The translations under genes were made by a program, and so were the position numbers. A DNA stretch of 64,000 nt, taken from positions 105,301-169,300 of the forward strand of contig LLEY01000138.1 in assembly GCA_001414485.1 (NCBI GenBank), in the 5' to 3' direction. The DNA comes from Calycina herbarum (lineage: Eukaryota > Ascomycota > Leotiomycetes > Helotiales > Pezizellaceae). Within the stretch, counting starts at the first letter, position 1, and each line of letters opens with the position of its first letter. Shown piece by piece: positions 55,905 to 64,000 of this stretch. Below the pieces are notes generated by a model. The model worked only from the letters and a program-made list of their open reading frames with translations. It did not search any database and was not told the DNA's origin.

Positions 55905-56415
55905 TTGGCGGTGTTGATGTTACCATTAGTGCTAGCTAAGAGGTATACTTGATCGCTCGTTCATATAAGGTAGTGCCCTATCTCTCTGTGGCAGGTATAC
56001 TGCAGTCTGACTTCATAATTGGTTGTGATTGAGCCCAGAGAGCCCTGGTCGAATGGTCATCGATGCCAGAGAGAGCAGAGCATATTGAAAAGATAACAGG
56101 ACTAGAAATAGCAGAGTAAAGACAAAGAAGTTTGTGTCTTCACGTTGGTGCAATGAAGCTGTGAGATGGAAAGTTGTTGCGGTTCGGTAGTGAGTTGGTG
56201 TTCAGGCACAGAAGAGGTGACCCCTGAAATTCAGTGGATGAAAAACAAGGTTTAGCGCTGTATCCACTCCCTGAGCGCCGCGCTACAGGGATGCCAACTT
56301 CCAACAATCTCCCCAATTCCAGCTCATCATTGTCGCAATCTGAGAATCGCAATCGAAATGTCCATTGCCATCCTCCCACGACAACACACACCTAACATGC
56401 CCAATAACCGATAAT

Positions 56416-57216
56416 ATGGAACGCAAACCTCTACCAAACACGCCAGCAATGGCTACAAATACCCCTCCAGCTACCGCAGTAAACCCCGAGGTCCTAGAAT
56501 GGGAGCAACCCTCGACAACAAAGAAGGGTCTTTTCAGCAAGTTCAACCTCTTCGGCGCCTCGACAAAACCAAAGGAAGCTTCAATTGAAGAGGGAACAGT
56601 AAAGCCTATACCAGCCGAAAAAGATGCCCCTCAACCTTCCGCGACGGGTGTTGGATTCTTCGGGCGCAATCGCAAGGTGTTGATATTTGGAGGTGTCGCA
56701 TTACTCCTCCTGATACTCATCTTGGGACTGGGCCTTGGGCTTGGACTCAAGAAGAAATCGTAAGTATTAAAATCTTGCGCGAATAGCAGATGTCCTCTCC
56801 AATTTCGAGAATGCGATACTAACTCCATCCTCCCCAGAAAAAGATACCAAAACCTTCCTCTCCCCGGGAGCACCTCAATTCAAACCGGCGACCTCACATA
56901 CTACAGCCCAGGTCCAGGTTACGGCGCATGCGGGTACGAAAATACTTCTCACGACAGCATTTGCGCCGTAAGCCATATCGTCTGGGACGCCGTTTCCACC
57001 TCTTCGAATCCAAATCTGAACCCGCTTTGTGGAAAGATGCTTCGCATTACGAGATATAATGAAGCCAAGGGGAGCAACAGTAGTGTTGATGTTAAAGTTG
57101 TGGATAGATGTACGGGATGCGAGCCGACGGATATTGATTTGAGTTTGGATATGTTTACGTCTTTGGCGGATGAGGGACAGGGGAGGGTTGTGGGGAGTTG
57201 GGCTTGGCTGAACTAG
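56416..57216 (+). CDS. membrane-anchored double-psi beta-barrel (expansin/RlpA-like) protein
   Basis: Two exons, 56416-56759 and 56838-57216 (intron with GTAAGT donor, CCCAG acceptor), give 240 residues. Residues 1-86 are a Pro/Ala/Thr-rich cytosolic-like segment containing KKGLFSKFNLFGAS. Residues 88-111 form one membrane helix (VLIFGGVALLLLILILGLGL) ending in KKK. The C-terminal half is a double-psi beta-barrel: LTYYSPGPGYGACGYE at its start and VVDRCTGCEPTDIDLSLDMF with the conserved Asp and Cys pair, ending GRVVGSWAWLN. Family members bind or loosen cell-wall polysaccharide. Here a type II membrane anchor replaces the usual signal peptide, so the barrel should face the wall side. Function on the wall is inferred. 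Confidence 0.85.
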
Positions 57217-57999
57217 GCGGTGTAATTGATATTGTATATTTCGATAATGTTTATATGGGCAGGGCTTGGGAGGTGCGAGGAGTTTCCTTTTTTTTCCCCG
57301 CAGGAAGGCCATTCAAGCAGAGGCTTAGAAGGTCGAGGTCGGAGAGGTGTGGGGATTAGCAGAGTTCATTCTTGTTTATAATTGCGAAGATACCCCAACC
57401 ATTATTAGAGAGAGGAATATATGTCACTACCTTGATTATCGTATCCAGCTTCATGTGAGCCCAGAGCCTCTATTATGAATATACTCGAGATGAGGTGTCG
57501 GAAACCAAGATACTACTCAACGCAAGCAGCCTGTACCAAAGCTATAAGTATGTGAACAAGCTTAGGAAAATAGAAAGACTAGAATCTCTACCCTCTGATT
57601 TTGAAAGCCATAGCAAGCTTTCATATCTGATCTAACTTCTGGCATGCGGCTTACGATATGAACCCCCTCTCGCAATCTCACTAATAATTCAACCGGACCG
57701 CATGGTTCTCCTTATTTAATCAGATAATTAAGCAGAGCAACTCGCGTATGATCAAAACCCACTTGTTGCAACAAGAGAGCGTTGTCCATCTAAGCGAGAT
57801 TCCCTTTGCTATACAACTTAGAGAACACTTCTTAAAGTTTCAACAATTCCAAAAGAAAACGAGTAGGGGAAAGTCTCACATTGTATTAATATCTAGACTC
57901 TCTCTCATTTTAATGTTTCTGAATCAACCCTGGCAATGTGAATATTTCTTGCAAGATTCCTGTTGCAGGGTGTACCACATAAGCTATCAACTCTACGGA
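57217..57999. other. intergenic, convergent 3' ends
   Basis: This stretch of 783 bp lies between the DPBB gene and the first 2EXR gene, which read toward each other. No supported feature. Confidence 0.45.
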
Positions 58000-59010
58000 T
58001 CACGCCAAGCCATCAAACACACTAACTCTTTGCGTCGAGTTACGATCACTCAAAACCCGCCATCCATCAAAATCACTGACTTGTGACAAGTTATCTTCCG
58101 ATTGATCCATCCCTTTAATAATTCCATACTCCGCAATGTATCTAGCATTGCTCTGTTGCAAAGTCTCTACACAGGCTCTCACGCCAGCCGACCGATAAGG
58201 ACAGTACAATCTCTCCTTGAAATTCGACCTCGCCGGAATCCTGATATTCACAAGGGAAGTGTGATCGTTTTCACCAGCCTCGCTCATGCCTTCGCGGATC
58301 ATCTGTATATATTGTTGCTGTGTGTGAACCGGTACCCACGGATGTTCCTTGGTGAATTTTCGAAGAAAGGGTAGGGACTTTGCAATGTTTCTGCCGAGCG
58401 CGGTGTAGTTAGTGAATCCTAGGTATACATCCTCGGCTTCCCAAATGTCAAGATTTTGAACATCCTTGAGTAACTTGAGGATATGTTGGAATTGGGGTTC
58501 GAGAAAGAGAGTGGCGTCCTTTAGAAGAACCACATCTCTTTCTGGTGCAAAGTAAACGGTCTTTGGGGATGCTGAGTATCTGAAGGGTTTGTATGTGGTT
58601 TTGAGTGCCAAATCTCGGGCTTCGGAATTGAGATGGAGTAATGGCGTTGGCATTTTATGTAACGCAGTGAAGTGCTTTTGACACTTGATACATTTCAATA
58701 TGGGGTCGAAGGGTATGAAGCGCGATTCTGTCTGCGTCTTAAGTGCGATTTCGTAAATTGTGAGACGAAGTTCTAGAGGAAGGTCTGAGAAGTTTAATGG
58801 CTTGCGCTTCCCTTGAGTGGTGCGTGCAGTTGTTTGTCGTACAGGCTTGCTTGTGTTGCTTTTCGCCTTCTTAGCCCATGGAGGCTCCAATAAGCACGTC
58901 ATGCTTGTAGGTGCTTCGTGATTCGAAGTGTTGTTGATGAGTTGATAGTTGATGACAACCCTATGAAGAGGGTGGATGTGATGGAGAAGGTAGATGTATT
59001 CTGTTGTCAT
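58000..59010 (-). CDS. 2EXR-domain protein 1
   Basis: A single exon giving 336 residues from ATG 59010. After a basic, low-complexity N-terminus (about 1-75) the 2EXR core starts LNFSDLPLELRLTIYEIALK, followed by SRFIPFDPILKCIKCQKHF with a CxxC pair, and MPTPLLHLNSEARDLALKTT. This is the F-x-x-LP-x-E-L-R-x-x-I-Y ... L-x-x-N-x-E-A-R pattern of the fungal 2EXR family, which is expanded in Leotiomycetes and has no assigned biochemistry. A later Met (MTCLLEPPW, residue 38) is an alternative start. It is the longest of three tandem paralogues on this strand. Confidence 0.8.
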   Translation of the reverse strand: MTTEYIYLLHHIHPLHRVVINYQLINNTSNHEAPTSMTCLLEPPWAKKAKSNTSKPVRQTTARTTQGKRKPLNFSDLPLELRLTIYEIALKTQTESRFIPFDPILKCIKCQKHFTALHKMPTPLLHLNSEARDLALKTTYKPFRYSASPKTVYFAPERDVVLLKDATLFLEPQFQHILKLLKDVQNLDIWEAEDVYLGFTNYTALGRNIAKSLPFLRKFTKEHPWVPVHTQQQYIQMIREGMSEAGENDHTSLVNIRIPARSNFKERLYCPYRSAGVRACVETLQQSNARYIAEYGIIKGMDQSEDNLSQVSDFDGWRVLSDRNSTQRVSVFDGLA

Positions 59011-59324
59011 GCAATCTTTGACAAAAGGTCTTCTGTCAAAGGTATTTAACTTAAAAAATGGCGCTAGTACGACGCTAGTTAAGAGTCATGTGACTGAAAG
59101 ATCAGCTTACCCCTATTCACTCTTCCAACCACATCAACCTTTGAAAGCCTTTATACATAGCGTCACTCTAGGAAAACTAACATTGGCTTTGTGTCAGGTC
59201 TATTGAATATCCCAGAGAATTAACTTAGTCCATAGAATGGAAAGGAGAAGTGTCTCTACACTGCTGTCTAAAAACCTTACCCAATTCAGCGTTTCAGTTT
59301 TAGAGCAACTAGTATTGAGAAAAA

Positions 59325-60125
59325 CTAGTCTGCTGATGTCTCTTCTGTTTCCTCCAAATCAGAACCATCCTCAACCTTCTTCTCTAGAGTCTCTTCTTCT
59401 GCAACAGACTCACAAAAGCCGCCAGCCCAAAGAGAATCCAAGAGCTCCAAACTCGGCTCCTGACACCACCACAAACAACAACACATTTCCCGCCAACCAG
59501 TTTCCTCCTGCCAGTGCTCCAAAGCCATATATCCAATCTTTGGCACAGCTCTCTCGTGCTTCTCAAAGATCTTCTCCAACGTGCCTTGAGATGCGTGTTG
59601 GATATGACAATGGGGTGGATCCTCAGCTTTCTCAAAAATGAACGTCAATTTTCGAATATCGAGTAGTGGGAAAGAAGAAAAATATCTGCATAGCTCTTTA
59701 GTTCCTAGCTTATGTGGTAAGTAAGTACTAGCAACGACGATGTTTTGGACTTGTGGGAATAATTCGGCGGGGTAAGTTCGGAATGGGAAGTAGTGGAATG
59801 TCGAGTCCTCGCGTCGAAGGATGAGCGTGTCGCGTATCTTGTGGAAGTATATTGGGTTTTGAGAAGGATGATATTGAATTGTTACGTAGACTTTGAGGAA
59901 ATGTGTTCGTGCTTCTTGATTGACGTGGAGGAGACTTGGGAGTTTTCGGCTGTCGTCTACTGATTTTTGGCAAAATTTGCAGGTCGTGATGGGATCGAAC
60001 ATTATATATTGAGGAGGATTGATTACATCATCTGCAGATTCGAATACTTGAAGTCGAAGCTCTTTGGGGAGACGGGGGAAGCAAGTGAATTTTGGCGATT
60101 CGACGACCGATCTATCTGCAGGCAT
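59325..60125 (-). CDS. 2EXR-domain protein 2
   Basis: A single exon giving 266 residues from ATG 60125. The core begins FTCFPRLPKELRLQVFESAD, then YIMFDPITTCKFCQKSVDDS with the same CxxC pair, and LPSLLHVNQEARTHFLKVYV. It continues with the family's middle strands (IYFHKIRDTLILRRED, LFPQVQNIVVASTYL, LDIRKLTFIFEKAED). The C-terminus is Cys/Trp-rich (MCCCLWWCQEP) then acidic (ETLEKKVEDGSDLEETEETS). It is a paralogue of the neighbours at 58000-59010 and 61105-61948. Role unknown. Confidence 0.8.
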   Translation of the reverse strand: MPADRSVVESPKFTCFPRLPKELRLQVFESADDVINPPQYIMFDPITTCKFCQKSVDDSRKLPSLLHVNQEARTHFLKVYVTIQYHPSQNPIYFHKIRDTLILRREDSTFHYFPFRTYPAELFPQVQNIVVASTYLPHKLGTKELCRYFSSFPLLDIRKLTFIFEKAEDPPHCHIQHASQGTLEKIFEKHERAVPKIGYMALEHWQEETGWREMCCCLWWCQEPSLELLDSLWAGGFCESVAEEETLEKKVEDGSDLEETEETSAD

Positions 60126-61104
60126 GTTTGCTATAGTTGCTTCCTAAAGTAAGGTTAGGAGATTGGCTGAGATTTGGTCTGAGGCTTGGAACCTACTTTG
60201 GTTTCTTGTGCTGACATATTGAAAGCCTGGTGGTGAAGTGTAAAGGATGGTTTGAGTTAGATCGCAAAGCATATTCCGAATTCTTGGAACACTAGTAGAA
60301 GGCAGGGGCTGAAGGTGAAAGATTGAAAACAAATCTGGAAAAATTGCCTCGGTGAATTGATTGATTAAATTAGGTTGTTGCCATCTCCAAAAACTTCCAG
60401 GTGATCAAAAGTGCACACTTAAGCCTCAAAATTATACTAAAATTACTTCATATAACTACTATGTCAAAGGTCACGGCCTACACAGAAGCAAAATTATATA
60501 ACTGAGAAGGAGTCTTCTAAGTATCGAGGTGCTTTCTGTGGAATGACATTTTTCCTGGTGGATTACCACTCAGTCTTTCCCTAGTATGGAATCAATGCTA
60601 GCCAAATAGGCTCACAAACTCTCTACCTTTAAAATCCCTCAAAAGAAATCCAAAAAGACAGCAAAACTCTAGCCGCCCGTAGGCGGGGTAGAGTAACACT
60701 AGAGGATTTGTTTACCCGAAGATCTCGCATTAATTGGCTAGGCCAGGCGATTAAGCTCTAGTTTTGATGGAAGTAAAAAGTGTGAAGTTTCTGTGTGGGT
60801 GGGTTAGGCGAAGGGGAAGTTCATCCGTCGTTCCTCAGTCTCCAACACTCTAAAACACAGCAGAAAGAAATGTGTGTATGTAATTCAATGTGTGTTATTC
60901 TCAAGTGATAAGCCTTACATACATTTGAGTTTACTCCCAAATTCCAAATAGTCAAACCCCATCCACCAGCGCAGAAAACCAGGTCTCAGCCAACCCAGAA
61001 AGCCTTTCGGAAGGTTCATCGAATCCTCCACTTTTGACATACCTCAACATTTTTCTCCAGGTCCTCTCATACCAATTGTCCCACGAGCAACTACAGCAGC
61101 GTGG
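60126..61104. other. intergenic with short hairpin
   Basis: No gene supported. A compact near-palindrome lies at 60666-60694 (actctagccgcc, 4-nt loop, ggcggggtagagt). The rest is featureless. Confidence 0.4.
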
Positions 61105-61948
61105 TCAGCCTATTTTCACTCTCCATTCGTTCGTATGGATTTGAGAAACATCCGGGATGATTCTTTCAGCGCCGCAGTCCCGCAGCAGTTCGCCGAAGTC
61201 TGTTAGTGTATATCGATTCTCAGTAATGAAAGTGATTTTCTTGATATTAACCAAGTGAAAAGATGATATATCTCGAGCAAGACTCCCAATTTCCATCCCA
61301 CCTATGGAAAGACTTTGGAGCAAAGCGATATTTTGGATCTGCCGGAACAAACCTACATGGGCGTGAGATAGAGGATAGGGAGGGAAATCATTAGTGTATA
61401 ATCCTGCTTGAAAAACTAGGGTATCGCGTTGTTTGTCAAACAGAATTGTTTTCTCGTGAGGCCCGTACCGGATTGTGGTATATGTGTCTCTGGAGAGAAA
61501 ATAGTCGCGCGATTCTTGATTGATGTGAAGCAAGGCTGGCACTCTTCGAGAGTTGTAATGGGCTATTCTGCAAACGGTGCAGCCAGGTGGGGGATGGAAA
61601 ACAATATAGCGGGAAGGTACCGAAACGTATGCGTGTTCATAGATCGCCAATCTGAGTTCTATTGGGAGCTCGGAGAAGCGTATAAAGCTTTTGGCTTCAA
61701 TCAGGGGTGCACGCGGGGGAACCGTTGTGCGAGAGTCAAGTTCACGAGACGAAGATTCGGGGGTTGATAGCTAGAATCGAGTTGGAAATATTAGTTTTCG
61801 AGTGCAAGATTCCTGAAGAACTACTTATGTTATTGTCCGAAGACACAAACCTGTATTCTATTGGTGGTTTCTTGGCTTTCCGAATTCCTCGACGTCTTCT
61901 GCGAACACGCATCCAACGAGGCTCCGATGCCTCGTACACGCTCGCCAT
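61105..61948 (-). CDS. 2EXR-domain protein 3
   Basis: Two exons are proposed, 61948-61847 and 61770-61105, giving 255 residues. The acceptor TTCTAG with a CTAAT branch is good; the donor GTGTCT after residue 34 is weak, and a better-looking GTTTGT donor three bases earlier would break the frame. Exon 1 is very basic (RRRRRGIRKAKKPP). Exon 2 has the core SFIRFSELPIELRLAIYEHA, then YIVFHPPPGCTVCRIAHY with the CxxC pair and VPALLHINQESRDYFLSRD, and the later strands IRYGPHEKTILFDKQRDTLV and LFRQIQNIALLQSL. It aligns through its length with 2EXR protein 2 and lacks that protein's acidic tail. Confidence 0.7.
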
Positions 61949-62704
61949 TGTTGGGCTTGCGTTGTGATCTGGGAGTGGACGCAAAACTATGGAGTGATTT
62001 AATGTTTGGAGATGAGTCAGTATCCAGCATGCGAGTTTGGACAATCCTCAAGTGAATCCTGAAGCTCACCACCAAACCCCTCGCTTAAACAGAATCCACT
62101 CCAATGTTCTATTCAAACCCACCCTTTTTCATCACGAGAACTTTATCCTAGGTCACCTGCTAGAATTTGTTAATGTTTAAGCCCTTGTTCGAACTGTTCT
62201 TCCCACAGTTCTTCTCAGAAGAATTAAGCAAGCTCTACCCCTAGCCGCCGGTACTCCCCCCCAGTAAAGATCGATACTCCTAACAACCCCGCTACCTACA
62301 AGCTCTCTGCGTATCCTATAGTTATGATTGCAATACCCCCTTCTGCGGGTTTTTTTAAAGTTTTTTAAAGTTTTTTAAGACGCTTTTCAAGGTGGAAATT
62401 TGCAACTTTTCTAAGCGAACCTTCCATTTAAATGCTGCGGGCACATTCTGAGGAAAGTCGTCGAGGGAAAGACGCTCATCACCTTTCTCAATGCAAGTTC
62501 TTCACCAACACACACCCCCAAATTGAAACTGGTCAAATTCTTGGTAAGCAGGTCGCGCGAGATGGCTGGTCTAAGATGCGAATCCTTCTAATAAACACTA
62601 TAAAACGGTATGCAAGAAATAAGAATATGCATCCCCACTCAACCCCCTCTTAATTCCCCCTCGATGCTCCATCCCAACCTCATCACAGCTCCCCCATCTC
62701 CTTC
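61949..62704. other. intergenic with short T/A tandem repeat
   Basis: No gene supported. At about 62350-62380 the unit agttttttaa repeats about three times. A few A/C-rich frames around 62430-62650 are not convincing. Confidence 0.45.
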
Positions 62705-63815
62705 CTAATCGTCTAGATCCATCGCATTGTCTCTTGCAAATTGTTCCAATTCCGCATCCAGTTCCATCATATCAACATCCTCTCCAGCCATACCCTCTAA
62801 CTCGCTCTCCGCCTGTGCTACAATTCCCAAAGCTCGTTGGGCAATAACCAATATATGTCTAGCATTGGGTCTCTTGCGCCAATCCAACGCTAGACATTTC
62901 AGAACCAAACTACGCAATGTATGCGAGTACGGAGCCTCAAGAATAAAGGAACCTTGTGTCAGGATCCAACTTTCAGGATCCATGTTGTTGAGTTGAGCGT
63001 AAAGATATTTGTACGGTTTTCTCCTGTTGGGGTTATCGTTGTTCCACTCGTAAGCTTCAGGGTTGCATTCTCGGCCGCGGGTTATGAAGTGGTACATCAT
63101 TTTTCCTATGGCCCTGTTTTTGTAGTCAGCTTGGTGTTCGAGGTGAGGAAGGATGGGAAAGTATACCATATATTCAATTCTGTACCGAGATACTCTGGTA
63201 TACCGAAGGTTTGTTTTAGGGAAGGCTCGTATTGTTCCTATGATTTTTCAAAGACCAATTACCTTACACACATATGCACAAAAGGAAGACGAATGTCGAA
63301 CTTACAGGTGGAAAACAAGCTTCAGTCCCATGCCCCTTCTTGTACTCGTAGTACTCCGCATCCATGGGAGGGTTCGCAACTTTCTCCATGTATCCGAAAT
63401 CGCCAATCTGTTGTCCTATGAGTCTTAATTTCCCTCATTCCTTACATACAAATGGAACTTACCACGAGAAGGGGAGTTTCTGTATGTTCGGGATCACCAT
63501 TCTTTACAAAAGCTGATCAAAGAAATCAGCAACCCATCAACAAAACAAGGAAAAATAGGAGGCAAACCATTCTCCTTTTTCAAATCAAAATGAACAGCCC
63601 TTTCGTCGTAGAATTCCTCGTCAATCGGTCCCGATGAAAACTCATTACCATTTTCGAAAATAGCACACCCTTTAGCTAAACATTCGAAAACTTTCCTGTT
63701 TGACACATTAAAAATATTTTCAGTTAAGCGTGTACAAATGCTTGGACAAGTGCTCAAGGGTGGGAATTCTAACCAAACTAATCTCTCAGGACATGGGTTT
63801 GCTGCAGTAAATCTC
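62705..63815 (-). CDS. protein kinase-like protein, 5' end not visible
   Basis: Five exons can be joined: 63815-63568, 63512-63463, 63407-63306, 63237-63167 and 63113-62705. Exon 1 holds ECLAKGCAIFENGNEFSSGP and the catalytic loop AVHFDLKKEN, an HxDLKxxN in which Phe replaces the usual Arg. Exon 3 begins IGDFGYMEK with the DFG metal-binding triplet. Exons 4 and 5 join as LNIWAIGKMMYHFITRGRE, the helix-F region with conserved Trp. The C-lobe continues through LVLKCLALDWRKRPNARHIL and ends in an acidic tail. The ATP-binding N-lobe is not in this window. Upstream of 63815 the next donor-like GTAAGT (about 63873) directly abuts the repeat hairpin at 63884, so the 5' part is beyond it or disrupted. 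Substrate unknown. Confidence 0.75.
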
Positions 63816-63879
63816 CTATGAGAGTTGTTAGTTTCTCTACTAACAGTATATGTGGGGGAATGAGCTAGACTTACTTAGA

Positions 63880-64000
63880 GCCTGTTTGGATTGTATTATT
63901 TAAGGATATTATTTAATTTTGACTAAATAATACGCTTAATCCAAACACCTTCACTACTTTAATTTATTATTTAAATAATTAAATAATACGCTATACAAAT
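63880..64000. repeat. hairpin-forming MITE-like repeat at window end
   Basis: gtttggattgtattattta (63884-63902) faces its inverted counterpart taaataatacgcttaatcca aac (63924-63946; arms differ by an aagc insertion). A further taaataatacgc-like arm follows at about 63980-63991. The sequence is AT-rich with repeated ttatttaa words. The motif gagcctgtttggatt at one border is typical of abundant short palindromic repeats. It continues past the window. Confidence 0.55.

Overview
The window comes from a filamentous ascomycete (Pezizomycotina), most likely of Leotiomycetes type. Supporting signs are short spliceosomal introns (about 50 to 200 nt, GT..AG with CTAAC/CTGAC branch sites), typical fungal families (AP-2 alpha, ARPC5, RBR ligase, NmrA-like, 2EXR proteins) and a sharply delimited AT-rich block. 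In that block CpA/TpG is almost replaced by TpA, the signature of repeat-induced point mutation (RIP). The class-level assignment is inference.

Positions 1-18000 hold a nested, RIP-decayed transposon cluster, nearly all on the minus strand. (1) A Ty3/Gypsy chromovirus (family A) is present as copy A1 (1-5569, cut by the window edge) and copy A2 (about 10724-17500, two LTRs of about 465 bp). (2) A second Ty3/Gypsy family (B) has its gag and protease at 5570-8006 and a 5' LTR near 8007-8273; A1 has landed in its pol. (3) A Fot1/pogo transposase relic lies at 8290-9700. (4) A Tc1/mariner-type transposon is split by A2 into a C-terminal half (about 10050-10723) and an N-terminal half (17501-17950). 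A2 also carries an opposite-strand coiled-coil ORF relic between its chromodomain and 3' LTR.

From 18 kb the DNA is gene-bearing. At 18-24 kb lie a small hypothetical gene, a divergent pair (3-hydroxyisobutyrate dehydrogenase-like and carboxymuconolactone decarboxylase-like) and an RBR ubiquitin ligase. Positions 24-31 kb are a gene desert. At 31.3-32.3 kb there is an unusual locus: 880 bp without a single ATG, then an intron, then a 31- or 20-codon ORF, then a T-rich tail, suggesting a microprotein or regulatory RNA gene. At 35-42 kb lie three housekeeping genes: ARPC5 (actin nucleation), AP-2 alpha (endocytosis) and, divergent from the latter, an NDUFAF5-like complex I assembly methyltransferase.

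Positions 42-47 kb are a decay zone: a polytopic membrane-protein pseudogene with a 13-bp duplication and stops, a MITE-like inverted-repeat element, and broken coiled-coil ORFs. At 49-57 kb lie a small secreted protein, a disordered protein, a secreted protein with duplicated ricin-B-like lectin domains, an NmrA-like oxidoreductase and a membrane-anchored double-psi beta-barrel protein. At 58-62 kb lie three tandem 2EXR paralogues. A protein kinase at 62.7-63.8 kb runs into a hairpin repeat at the window end.
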